Assembly: GCA_019096155.1 (NCBI GenBank)
Contig: JAHCVI010000002.1
Coordinates: forward strand, 3,720,001-3,784,000
Reading direction: 5' to 3'
Length of the DNA stretch: 64,000 nt
Source: Staphylotrichum longicolle
Lineage: Eukaryota; Ascomycota; Sordariomycetes; Sordariales; Chaetomiaceae
The translations under genes and the position numbers were made by a program. Of the stretch, positions 22,787-33,430 are shown piece by piece. The notes under the pieces are model-generated. The model did no database searches, was not told where the DNA came from, and saw only the letters and a list, made by a program, of their open reading frames with translations. Numbering within the stretch: position 1 is the first letter of the stretch; the number at the start of each line of letters is the position of its first letter.

Positions 22787-23435
22787 ATGCCTTGGGTCGG
22801 TATCTTATTTACATGTTGGGTACCTAAGGTAAGGTAAGGTGGGTGGTCGTGTAAGAGGAAAGTGCATCTTGAGTACAAACCTTGAGTTACAATCACGATG
22901 ATAGTGCACCATCACAATCCAGGCACCCTTACGCACCTATGGATAACTCAAGCGCATCTCAATTTGCATGGAGAACGTCCAATCTAAGACACCTAGTCAT
23001 TGAAGCATGCACAGGTTGAAGGTCGACCAACCCCATGTGTCAAGCACCCTGGATGTTCGGCGACCCCGCATAAGGTAGGATAGACTGGCATTGTTCATGC
23101 TCAGAGCACACGTCCCCAAGCTACATGGTAAAACATCCACAGGTCGAGCTCGAGGAGAGAGCTGAGCTAAGACATGGAAGAAACGAGAGCATGCGGTGTT
23201 TGTCTAGGCTGCAAACATACAAGTATCCAAATGCTATGACACGGGTTATAGTTGGGTTGCTCCAGTACAATAATATATGCCAGCTTCAGCACCTCGTTTC
23301 CTGATATTACAACCTGGAATAGAGGACATCGGACAATTTGCCCCGATACAGCAATACCCTGGTCTGCACGGACCATATCACGTCGGTAGCGCCATGATCC
23401 CAGTTCCACAAGAGTGGAGGAGAAAAAAAGAGGAA
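22787..23435. other. Gene-free stretch
   Basis: No coding signal. It contains a short GGTAA repeat near 22828-22841 and, at 23178-23261, one copy of a diverged sequence repeated at 24200-24280. Confidence 0.45.
23178..23261. repeat. Diverged dispersed repeat, copy 1
   Basis: Shares AAGAAACGAGARCATG, TGTTTRTCT, GGCTGCA and AAATGCTRTGAC in the same order with 24200-24280, about 1 kb away in the same orientation. Many of the differences are transitions. The origin is unknown. Confidence 0.55.
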
Positions 23436-23436
23436 G

Positions 23437-23442
23437 AAAAAA
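23437..23442 (-). terminator. RNA polymerase III terminator of 5S rRNA
   Basis: A run of T on the minus strand directly follows the 3' end of the 5S gene, the standard Pol III stop signal. A second T-run lies a few bases further on. Confidence 0.75.
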
Positions 23443-23561
23443 ACATACAACACCAGGGATTCGCTGGTCGTCACCGACCCAACTACTGATCTGGCTCTCA
23501 CGCGTTTGACTAGGGGAGAGCGGACGGGATCCCGTATTTTCGCGCGGATATGGTCGTATGT
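23443..23561 (-). rRNA. 5S ribosomal RNA, diverged variant
   Basis: 119 nt on the minus strand. It begins ACATACGACCATA and ends GTTGTATGT, which pair as helix I. The internal control region AGTAGTTGGGTCGGTGACGA and the conserved ACCAGCGAATCCC are present. Compared with my memory of the usual Neurospora-type 5S, the middle differs strongly but the stems are kept: CGCGCG pairs with CGCGTG, and GGTCG-GTGA-CGACC replaces the usual GGTGG-GTGA-CCACC hairpin. A TACTTAA element lies about 25-30 bases upstream and a T-run follows, so it looks transcribable. Dispersed single 5S genes with variant types are known in sordariomycetes. Confidence 0.85.
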
Positions 23562-24540
23562 GCTCGTTCGCCCCTGAAAGACGGCTTAAGTACTCCGTAG
23601 GAAGCTGAACCAAGGTTTAGGAGAAGCTTTGGAGAAACACGGCCCCCACATCGATCAGCCAACAAGACAAGCAAAAAAGATATGGCTGGTAAGTTTTAAG
23701 ATTGTTTCTCTGCACACCTCTCGGCTTTCTTTCTCTCTTTTTGAGCTCCTTTCGCATGCGTGGTCATAAACCTTTGAAAAGATTGATCGAGGACACCAAG
23801 GGGATAGGACACTTTTCTTCCATCACCGGCTTCTCTTGAGGCGAATCCCACATTGGCAGCGTCTAAGCCACAGCCTGTATCGCAAGGAAAGTAGTACAAG
23901 TCGATATTGAACATGTTGATTGCTCCAATATTGCCCCAAAAGAAAACATGTGATGCGGGTGAAGAAAACATCAGGGCAAGGCAGTGTATTACGTATATTA
24001 CTCCGTCTATCTTCATGCTGCTTTGTCGTACCGCACCTGTCCCCAGGCACAGCGACCACCCCAACTCGGAACCGGCCTTAGATGACCGCAGGCGAGAGTA
24101 GATGGCAGTCGCACCGCGTATCCTGGCCAGTGACGCCAGGCCGTCTCTGCCATGGGCCCCATTCGTTCGGCCCCAGCAGCGAAATCATGAAGAGGCGCAA
24201 AGAAACGAGAACATGTCATGTTTATCTGGCTGCACGATACATGTAACGAAATGCTGTGACTTGGATGACAGCTGAGCTGAAACGGTTTGGTCTGAAACCA
24301 TGACCCGTCGATGAGCACCAACTGCACCGCGAAAGACGGGGGCAATGTCTGCCAAGAGCAACACAGAAAGCTCAGAGACGGCGCCAGCAAGAATAACCCA
24401 AGACACGACTGTCTTCTGCCAGCGCGACAAAACATCAACTTGAGCCTTGTCTTCACTACATCGAAGGGTGGCATCGTATCGCCACACTCAGTAGTGATGC
24501 CACCAAACAGCCCAGTCCATACGCCAGGTTCCCAGACAAC
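23562..24540. other. Gene-free stretch
   Basis: No coding signal. It contains the 5S upstream region at its left end and the second copy of the diverged repeat at 24200-24280. The part next to 24540 should be the MAK16 3' UTR. Confidence 0.45.
24200..24280. repeat. Diverged dispersed repeat, copy 2
   Basis: Same orientation and block order as the copy at 23178-23261. Shared blocks are AAGAAACGAGAACATG, TGTTTATCT, GGCTGCA and AAATGCTGTGAC. Confidence 0.55.
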
Positions 24541-25761
24541 TTAGAATGCAAGCAGCTTGGACCTCTCCGTTTCCCTCTCCACCTCAATCTCCTTCCGTTT
24601 CCGCGCCGCCGGCTTGACCGCGCGGCCCCTCTTGCGCTTGTCGCCCGCCTTGGTCTTCTTCTTGACTTCTTCCTCATCATCCTCCTCGCTATCGTCCTCC
24701 TCGTCGTCCTCTTCGTCGTCGTCGTCCTCGCTACCCAACCAATCCTCGATGTCGGCCAGCTCTTCGTCGCTCTCGTCAAAGTCGGAGACGTATTCCACCG
24801 CGCCATCCTCTTCTTCGTCCTCCTCCTCGAGCTCCTGCTCAAGCTCCTCCTCGTCCTCGGCCTCCTCGTCGTCCTCGATGCCCTTGTCCATGTCCTTGTC
24901 CCGGGTTCCCTCGCCCTCTGCCTCGAGCGCGTTCAGGACCTTCTTCCAGATGTTGGCGTTGACATTGAGGGGCATATCACCGTATGCGCCCTGCCGCAGC
25001 CTCTCAAGCAGCTCTCTCTCGATGGTCCGCTCTAGCTTCGCCGCCACCAATGCCTTGCGCTCTCTAGCCTCCTCGCGGTGCTTGATCTTGGGCGCCATCT
25101 TGGGTACCAGCTGCTCGCCCAGCCTGGCCTCTTCGGCCGCTATCCTGCGCATCCGAGTCGCCACCTGAACCAGCCGCGTGAGACGTTGCTTGCACTTGTG
25201 GAGAAGAAATTTCGGAAAGTACTGAAGCCGGTCCTCGATCTGTTGAAGTGCTGTTTGGTAGTTCTTGGAGAGCTTGATCTTCTCCCACCATTTCGACGGC
25301 ATGTGCGATCGTTCAATCTGTCACAAGAGACGCCCGTCAGCAAATGGCCAGCAATGATCAGGCCGCCCGGCCTCTCAGTCGATACGCACCGTCTTGATGT
25401 AGAGGTAGATGGTCCCTTTGGGAGAGGTCCTTATCGTCGCATACCGGCTGTTGGCGAGGGGGCAGCTCTGCCGGTTGCACAGGCCGGTAACCTAGGTGCC
25501 TGGTCAGCAAATGGTTGCGAGAGCAGCAGTTAGAGAGTAAGGGGGGCGACGTACTGAATACTCATTTCGGCAGAAGTTGTTTCCCTTCGTTGTCCTATTA
25601 AGGGTTAGAGATTGTAGAGCGGCGAGGGAACCGGCGACGCCTACTTAAGCTTGAAGGCGCAAAACTGTTCTGCGTCTCGGGTTAGCATGTGAGGAACGAG
25701 TGCTTCTTTGGGTACGGGACAGCGCACGGTTGATAATTTGCCAGACAATCTCGTCAGACAT
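24541..25761 (-). CDS. MAK16: Ribosome biogenesis protein Mak16 (60S maturation)
   Basis: Five exons on the minus strand: 25761-25728, 25669-25645, 25594-25555, 25491-25390 and 25317-24541, giving 325 residues. All junctions recover the conserved Mak16 N-terminus: [45 protein letters not shown] and then [19 protein letters not shown]. The Cys pattern F-C...N-F-C...G-L-C-N-R-Q-S-C matches the family's Fe-S/zinc-binding-like cysteines. The C-terminal third is highly acidic (Asp/Glu runs) and ends in a basic nuclear localisation-like stretch ([14 protein letters not shown]). Mak16 is a nucleolar factor in early pre-60S particles that works with Rpf1. It is transcribed divergently from MSS1 with 374 bp between start codons. 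The tiny 5' exons (34, 25 and 40 nt) are typical of fungal housekeeping genes. Confidence 0.95.
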
Positions 25762-26135
25762 GGTGACTGATTTCGGCGTGGAGTTCGACTAGACTCGGTT
25801 GTAATGTCGTCGAGAGGGCGTGGGTGTGTCCCAGTCGAAATTGTGTTGCCTTTGCTCTGGAAGGGGGGCAACTTGCGATGCTGGAAAAAAATATCTGGGA
25901 ACTTCAGGGACTGGCCTGTGCTTCTCAGATCTTATCTTATCGTCCCACATCTGTGGAGTGGAGCAGACTCGACCACTCAGGGTAAGCCTTTTACAGAATG
26001 CAGGGATACCTTGTGTGTTTCTCCAACGGAAATTCCAATTCATCGATTGGAAGCTGCCCATGTCAATGTTAACAACCACAGACTTGGGCATGTCTTGTCC
26101 CCAATTGCACAGCTCCGAGGTTGCGTTCAGAGTCA
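25762..26135. promoter_or_regulatory. Shared divergent promoter region, MAK16 / MSS1
   Basis: 374 bp separate the two start codons. No TATA box is obvious. An open frame crosses it (25804-26154) but lacks protein-like composition. Joint control is inferred from layout only. Confidence 0.45.
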
Positions 26136-27972
26136 ATGTTCCGCTATGCGCTGAGACGAGCCTTAACCCAGCATTTGCGGGATTTCAAGAGCACGCCGGT
26201 TCCTTTCCACAGCTTGCCATGGGCTCCGTTCCATAGGCGCATTCATCACGTTAATGGGAATATCGCTTGGACCCGGACCCATGATGTCTTGCCCATTGGC
26301 AACGACACCGTTTATGCCCTGTCGTCAGGCTCAGGGAGGGCAGGCATTGCCGTCATCCGTGTTTCTGGGCCTGGATGTCTAGATGTGTGTTATACTCGGC
26401 TTCTGAGTTTTACCCGGCTTCTCTCACTGACGTCGCAACAGGTATATAAAGGGTTGTGTCCCACCAAAGCTCTGCCCAAGCCCAGGTATGCCGGGGTGAG
26501 AACTCTTTTCGAACCCGAGCCAGCGGGCACATCTGGAGCAAACATAGTGGACTCGGACGCTCTCGTGCTGTTCTTCCCCGGTCCCAAGACGGTGACGGGC
26601 GAAGATGTCCTCGAGCTTCACGTCCACGGAGGGCCCGCAACCGTGAAAGCCGTCCTCTCCGCCATCCGGAAATGCCGCTCTTCAGGGGCCATACGCTATG
26701 CTGAACCGGGCGAGTTCACGAGACGGGCCTTCCTCAATGGCCGTCTGGATCTCGCCCAGGTCGAGTCTCTCGGCGACACCCTCGCAGCCGAGACCGAGCA
26801 CCAACGACGGGCCGCCGTTCGGGGCAACTCGGGCATCCTCGGCAAGACGTACGACGGCTGGCGCGAGGACTTATTGCTTGCCCGTGGAGAGATTGAAGCC
26901 CTCATTGACTTTTCCGAGGATCAACACTTCGACGAGTCACCGACTGAGCTCCTGACCAATGTGACGAGACTGGTCGAAGGAATCCTTGACTCTATTCGAC
27001 TCCACAAACTCGGCAGCCAACGCAGCGAGCTCCTCCGGGACGGAATACGCATCGCCTTTCTGGGACCTCCGAACGCCGGGAAAAGTTCGTTGATGAACCA
27101 AATTGTCGGTCGTGAAGCATCCATCGTGTCCGCCGAGGCGGGAACAACCCGCGACATTGTGGAGGCAAACCTGGACATCCGGGGATACCTCTGCTCCTTC
27201 GCGGACACGGCTGGAATCCGGACGAAGGTTTTGGAAACGTTTAGTCATGCCGACGGCACCTCTGCTGCCACGATCGGTGCCATCGAAGAGGAGGGCATCC
27301 GGAGAGCTCGACAGAAGGCGTTGGACTCGGATATCATCATTGTTCTGGCAAGCGTTGAAGCCGTCCGATCCGGTGGCCATCGGATAAACTACGACACAGA
27401 GACCCTCGAGTTAGCCGCGGGTGCGCAGCAATCTCTTGTTGTTGTGAACAAGACGGACGTGGTCACCCCTGAGTCACTGAGACTGCTCATCCAAGATTTC
27501 AAAGCGTCGGCGTTAGCGGGCATCGACGGCCTCCATGACAAAGAGCCGCTTACCATATCCTGCAAGGCTGCTGTGTCACCAGCAGCTGCAGCGCTGACTG
27601 ATGCAGGCGGCATACACAATCTCACGGAGAAGCTGGCCCAATCGTTCTCGGATCTGACCTCGCTGCCTGATGACATGCAGCATCTCCTTGGTGTCACCGA
27701 ACGACAGAATCAACTTCTTTCTGAATGCGAACGCCACCTCAATGACTTCATGGCCGAGGCCCGGAAAACTGGCCCCTATGATGAGCCGGACGTCGTCCTT
27801 GCGGCAGAGCACCTGCGTCTCGCCGCCCTCCGACTTGCCTCCATCACAGGACGCGGCGAGTCCGGAGACGTCGAGGAGGTGCTCGGAGTCATCTTTGAAA
27901 AGTATTCGCGCCCCTGATTCGATCACATTGCACATCCGCTAACCGAGGAGCAGGTTTTGTGTTGGAAAATGA
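26136..27972 (+). CDS. MSS1: Mitochondrial tRNA modification GTPase Mss1 (MnmE/TrmE family)
   Basis: Three exons, 26136-26384, 26442-27901 and 27954-27972, give 575 residues. The family, with MnmG/Mto1, makes the wobble-uridine modification of mitochondrial tRNAs. The N-terminus is basic and amphipathic, as for mitochondrial import. The N-terminal folate-binding domain (GSGRAGIAVIRVSGPG) is followed by the GTPase: G1 GPPNAGKSS near residue 291, G2 GTTRDI, G3 DTAGIR, G4 NKTD, G5 SCKA. Reading through, the protein would end in FEKYSRP, lacking the family's essential C-terminal Cys. A 52-nt intron (GTATTC donor, GCTAACC branch, GAGCAG acceptor) with a 19-nt last exon gives FEKFCVGK, the canonical ending. 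Intron 1 (57 nt) is in frame and its exact donor is ambiguous. The GTG-rich donor site and start ATG 26136 are chosen by homology. Confidence 0.93.
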
Positions 27973-28366
27973 GAAATGTGTAACAGAAGTTGTTGTACAA
28001 GGAATCCGAGTCCGCCAACCGTTCCAGCTGTCTATCGTTTCATACAAGCGTTCAAGTCGTGACACACCACTCTTTCTATCGCGCTCCCCGAGTGTCTAAG
28101 TCCACACTGCGCCGCTTCCCGAATGCAGAACAAAATCCGCCCCCTCCAGGCCCGCGCCCACCAGCTCTATGCGTCATAATAGTACAGTTCGTTTCATGGC
28201 CCAACTCTAGGATGCGTCCCGCTGAACCCAATGCGTCGAAGTGGTTGACAAAGGAGAATCGAAGAAGCGAAGGCTCATTCCGTCCCGCCGAGCTACCGGT
28301 AGCCCGAGGAACGGTCTGGGCATGCATGGAAGGGAAATGTGGTTTTTGAGTACCGTGAAGGACGCT
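27973..28366. other. Convergent 3' region
   Basis: About 390 bp between the MSS1 stop (+) and the stop of the small gene (-). No gene seen. Confidence 0.5.
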
Positions 28367-28652
28367 TTAGTGGTGCTTGTCCTCCTCGTCGTCCTTGTCG
28401 TCCCTGTTGACCGGTCAGCTTCGGTTTTTCGGCCAAACGCAGAGCCCCCGATGCAAACTCACTTGTTGTAGCCGGAGCGGCCATAGTCGCGGAGCTTGTT
28501 CTGCTCGTCATCGTCCTCCGAGTTACCCCTGGATCTCGGTGTTAGTGCTCGGCTTGCGGAGGGTTTTGGCAAGGGGAAGCTACTCACTTGTTGTAGCCCG
28601 AGCGCCCGTAGTTGACGAGGCTGGAGGTGGCGAAGAAAGTGGTGGCAGCCAT
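28367..28652 (-). CDS. Small unrecognised protein of 55 residues built from repeated exons
   Basis: Three exons on the minus strand, 28652-28588, 28528-28463 and 28403-28367. Introns have GTGAGT donors, CACTAAC and GCTGACC branches and CAG acceptors. I do not recognise the family. Exons 1 and 2 each encode 22 residues (counting the split Lys) and both end in (N/D)YGRSGYNK. The two copies differ at synonymous positions (GGG/GGC, TCG/TCC), suggesting selection on the peptide. Exon 3 is charged: DDKDDEEDKHH. Both introns cut inside the last Lys codon (AA|GTGAG), so an unspliced message would read Lys then TGA, and every splice form with a retained intron ends at YGRSGYNK. A TATA box about 180 bases upstream and codon choice suggest a well-expressed gene. 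No signal peptide or membrane segment is visible. Confidence 0.7.
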
Positions 28653-28829
28653 TGCGGATATTGGGATTGGAAGATGTGAGGGGGAGGTTGTTGCGATGAG
28701 ATGGGTGGAGAGTGTTGGTGGTGAGACAGATGAGTTGGTGAGTGAAGCTGCGAAAGCTGGTTGCTTTGTCTGGTTGGTGTCGGTTGCTGATGATGAAAGC
28801 AGATTCCCAACCCGGGCAGCGAGAGGAAC
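28653..28829. other. 5' leader of the small repeated-exon gene
   Basis: On the minus strand this is rich in CAC/CAA, with little G, typical of a fungal 5' UTR between TATA box and ATG. Confidence 0.5.
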
Positions 28830-28836
28830 TTATATA
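28830..28836 (-). promoter_or_regulatory. TATA box of the small repeated-exon gene
   Basis: TATATAA on the minus strand, about 180 bases upstream of the ATG at 28652. Confidence 0.6.
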
Positions 28837-31800
28837 GCCGACGGAGAAAGTCGCGACGTCTCGAATCCAGCACCGGCACATCACCAATCCCGTTTCGGGC
28901 CTCCATGTCGGCGTAGGCGGCGATGCCTCAGGGGCCCCAAAATACGGATGACATAAGGCGCATCTCGCTCGGCGGCCCCACCCGGCATAGGGTATTTCGA
29001 GATACTACCAAGTTAAGGCAAGGGGTGCCTTGGGGCCTGGGATGTTGCAGTCGAACAACGCCTCCCGGCCCCCAGGGTGACTCGCACCGGTGGCATGGGT
29101 CGAGTGGTTGTTACGGACCAGCGGTGTGGAACGGGCACGGGGATTCTGGGCTCGCATGCAATCACGACAAATCTTTGGTCCGGGACATGGTTCGTCTGCG
29201 AGGGTGTGGCAGATGCAGTGCCCCCAAGCCGCAAGATCCGGACGTTTGGTCATGCAGGGCACAAGACCGAGTTCTACGGGCGTTTGTATGAAAGGGGAAG
29301 TTGAGAGAACCCGAAACGGCTTGGGGGCTGAATCTGGAATTTACTTGAGGGGCCCTAGCCACGCTCGTAGGGCTGAGCTGTGCGCCTGGGACAAATGTTG
29401 GATGCCTGGCCTGGCTCTGTCAGCACCAGCTGGGTCACACAGGCTTTTGGGCGGAGCCGCTTGCATGCAGCACTTTGAGACGACGGGCGGCCACTGTCTC
29501 CCACCAATCCGGCGCCGTTTTCGTCGCTCGCTGACATGGCCGATCCAGGCATCATGGTTTCGACTTCTTTTCGTGGAACTCCGAAGCTTTTCGATTCTCT
29601 CGCGCACAGATTCCAGCTGCCCAGGTGAACGCTTCTTCACCTGCGCGGCCGCTGCCCTGGCTGGTTGATACCGGATTTAGCCATAACTTATTAACGTTGG
29701 CGTCGATCATGCCACCCATCTTGCCTGCAAAACATGGCAAAACCCCTGTTTCCCTCATCCAGTGGTCACCAGCAGCTGCCGGAGGATCCGCAAGCCCCCC
29801 ACGCAGGGTCCTGCGGTTCGACAACCCAATGTGTTGGTGACCAACCAGAGTTCTCAAACATGTTCTGAGCAACTTTGAGTCAATCGGCCGTCCTCACCGG
29901 TTTTGCCCGCGTTCTCGCTGTGCAACAAACTACGTCAGATCTGACGGTTGGCCGGAAACCGCGCGGTGTGTAGGAAGAGGTATCCAAAGAGGCTATGGTG
30001 TCCAACGTGACGTGCCCTTCGGGCCGTTGTGTTCGCAAGGCGGTGCCAAGCATCAGCGAATCGGACGGGTTGTATGGACCGATCACTCGGTTCCTGTCCG
30101 TCCCGCGTGGACTCGCCGGCGTGTAACCATGGGTGAGATGCAACCCAAGGGCCCTGCATCGAGGCGCCGCATGCCACGCGCCAGGCAGCGGAGACATCGG
30201 ACGAATGCCACTCACCGAAGCGGCGCCCTGTGTGTCGTTCTGTGCCGTCCTCACCATGCTGTCGCTATCCCCGACATCCCCATCCCACAAGTGGCCCGGA
30301 TTCATGAGCGGTGTGGGAATCAACGGGCGATTACGAAGTTTGATGATGCCTCCTCCTCCAACTCGCGCTGGCCACGACACCGATTGCTGACTACGGACTT
30401 GCTTGTGGGAACCCTTCGTCCTCACGCTGGTAGGATTCAATCGAAGCGGCGCAGCGGTGCCAGCTTGACCCACGTGCTGATGACGCCGTGCCGCGGAACC
30501 GTTACCGAGCAGCAGGTTCTTTCAGGGGAAAGCGGTGCCCTTGGTGAGCGCGGGTCTAACCTTAGTCCCCGCCGCACGTTTGGTCGGGCCTTCCGCACAT
30601 CTCATACAAGCGGCCGCGATGTGTTCGACTCCTTTCAGTTTCCGAGTCGATTGCTGTGGCGCTCCGGGGTGATGCCCAAGACTGTTTGGCGCTTTCGCGG
30701 CTTTCTGTCGGCACTGGCTTATATTCTGCGACATGAGGTGGAAACAGGCTGCCCTGGGAAAGGGAGGGGGGAGGGGGGGACCGGTTCCGGGTGCCACCAC
30801 GTGCGGTCCAGCATCTCGAAACCGATCCGCCCGCCCCTTGTCCGCGCCCTCCTCGTCTCGAACCGCTAGCCGCGACTGGGATGTCTGGATGCTTGGCGTG
30901 GAGGGGGACTCCGGCACTGGGAGGAGCTCCCCAGGTCCAGGCTGCAGTTTGAGAACCAGAATAGCCTTCAGCCATCAGCACTACGACGAGTTTATTTCAG
31001 CCTCCCCTTGGCTTACCTAACCGGCATAAGTTAGGAGGTGAGGGACGGTTCACGGCGCATTACTCATCAAGTCTCAGCTCGGGCAAGTGTGGAATAGCTT
31101 CATCCACAACCACCCCAGACAGAAACTCTGCCCACTGGTGGAGGTGCATCTCAAACGTCCGGCGAACTCTTCTCGAGCAGTCGCTCATTGGGGGCTGAAA
31201 TTACCCAAAAGCTCAGCCAAAGTGTATATTCTGAGGTTCGCGATTGGCTGGTTCGTTCACTAGCTTCTTGAATCCTTTCAGCGTCGAAGCAGCATTTCCG
31301 TCCTCACGACAACACCAACGACTCGAGCGCAAGATGCGCCCCTGGCTGCCGGTCGCCGACGGCACAGCCATCAGCTGTCAGGCTTCACCTGCACCAGTCG
31401 TGCATCCCCTGACTCATCAGCACGAAACGCACCACTTCTCAACCATCACAGAACGACAAACGAGTTGCCTTCCGTGGTGCCTCAGGGTTGAAGCTTGTGA
31501 TGTCTGCGTTGTGGAGAAAGCTCACCCTGCCAAGCAAGGCCTTTGCAGTTTGCCCTTCCCTCAAGTGTGAGGTTGCACACTCAGCAAAATCCGAAACACC
31601 CAATCCCGTGGTTCAGACTTCAACGCTAATGCAAGGACCGTTGACTTTGGACCCCCAACTTTCCCCTTTGACACTCCCGTCCCCAAGCAGTCGGACCCGG
31701 GGGGAAGGGTGTCGGTCCCGCAGTGCCGCTCTGCCGCGTGACTCGAGAGTAATACAAAGTTCGCTGCCAGGGTCGTTTGAGAAAATGCGAGCGCCACGGG

Positions 31801-33430
31801 TTGAGGTCCCGCTTGTTGTTTTGTCCGCGGAGAAGCAGACACTGGCGGTGGACGGTGCGATACGACCGAGCCAATGTTTTGGAGGAGTATCTAGCGAGTG
31901 TCTCGACCGTCTTGTTGTGCCAGATGCTGAATCATCAGTTGTTGTTTGCAGACGGCGTTGTGTTGCCAACAGCGACGGCTGAGTAACTCGGCGGTGAGTT
32001 CCAAAGGTCAAAGCCTCTTGGCTTTCATGCTCTGTTGGAGGTTTTGGTCTTGTTTTATTTTGCATTTGGCACCTGCTCAAGATGTTTTTTTCTGGGACCT
32101 GTGGAGAATGACACCTCTGGTATTCAGTAACTCTGAATTCTGAATTCTCTTCCCACCATCGTTCCTTCTTCCTTGATGTCTTGATCTTCTAGGCCCATGA
32201 AACTTGCGAACCTTCTCCAGGGCCAGGCATTTCGGTTGCAGTTTGAGCAGCGTGTTTATTATAGCTCAACCTGCCTTGATAGCAGATGATATCTCATAAA
32301 CCAGCTGTCACTTCATGGATAGCCTTCAACTTATCCTTTGACACCAGCCACACACGCATCGGTGTAAGTGAGCGCCACCCACCGCCACAGGCTGCACGGT
32401 GTATACTTACGGTGCGCATACCAAACAACACGGTGCCGCAGAGCTCGAGCCATTTCCAGCAAAGTGTGCCCGCAGCTGCCGCTGCGCTGTCAGTGGTCCC
32501 TTTTGTTCCTGAGCCTCATTTCCAACTGGAAGCTCCATCCCATCCCTCTTCCTCTTTCCCACAAGAGAGCCTCGCCCTTTGACCTTGTGGCCTGATGATG
32601 GCCAGTGTTTGCGGTTGACAAGCTCCAAGTCACTCATTGAACCCCCCCTGCCACATTCTTCACTTCTTTTCGCCCTCTTCTGTCTCTTCGTAATACAAGC
32701 TTGTCGCGTGGGCCCAATCGTGTGCGTGCGAGCCTGGGAAGTTACGGTGCAGGTTCAGGTGGTCTGGTCGGTTCTGTGCTCCACCAAGCTGTCTGGTCCT
32801 CACAAGGCGTGCGTCGGAAAGGAGACCCCAGCTTCTGGCGTCAGCCGCGTGCGAGAGACCTGAGAGAGAGAGCTTGCCGCGATCGTTGTGGGACCCCTCA
32901 GTGGTAGGTAGCCCCTTCACAATGCCGAGTAAGTCTATCGTCGTCTCTTCTCCTCTTCTTTTTCCCTCTTTGGCTTTTCCTTTGTCTCTCTCTCTGCCCC
33001 GCTGGTCCTGCTGTCGCCGCTGCCACTTTTTCGGAACACCGTGACCCCAACTCGTGGACCAATTCTTGCGACGAGAAAGCGGCGCCAACGCATTTTGTTG
33101 CACCTTTGGTGCACGGAGGGCCGCCTCTCCAGTTCGTTTTTGAACTGCCACCACCCGTTGCGAGCACTCCCGTACCAACAGACACCCAACGTTACCGACC
33201 TCCGTTCCTGACGCCCTGTCTTGCGCCAACTGTCTTGCATGCTCCTGGCGCATTCGGACAGCGGGGACGCCTGCCTCGGAGTCATAGGCCGTGCGTGGGA
33301 ACTGGCGACTTGCTCTTGGGGTCCGGTGCTGTGACGGGGTTGACAGGGCGCTCGATCCACGCTGCAGCCAAACACGCTTTCTACACGCTGCGCTGCTGGA
33401 CGCCTTTTGGTGCGCTCGAAGCTAACGAAC
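28837..33430. other. Gene-free stretch, about 4.6 kb
   Basis: The longest open frame, 285 codons at 30012-30869 (+), is Arg-rich, has no conserved motif, and overlaps other open frames on the opposite strand, so I do not call it. No RNA gene or transposon recognised. The segment from about 32600 to 33430 is rich in CT and likely holds the MKT1 promoter and a long leader. Confidence 0.5.

Noticed and set aside
26385..26441. Possibility that the 57-nt in-frame segment of MSS1 is coding
   Set aside because: It has GT...CAACAG ends and a CACTGAC branch-like site, and removing it gives a smoother family alignment; kept as an intron though not proven.
30012..30869. Open frame of 285 codons on the plus strand in the gene-free stretch
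   Set aside because: Arg-rich with no protein-like domains or motif, no Kozak or promoter signal, and overlapping open frames on the other strand; expected by chance in GC-rich DNA.
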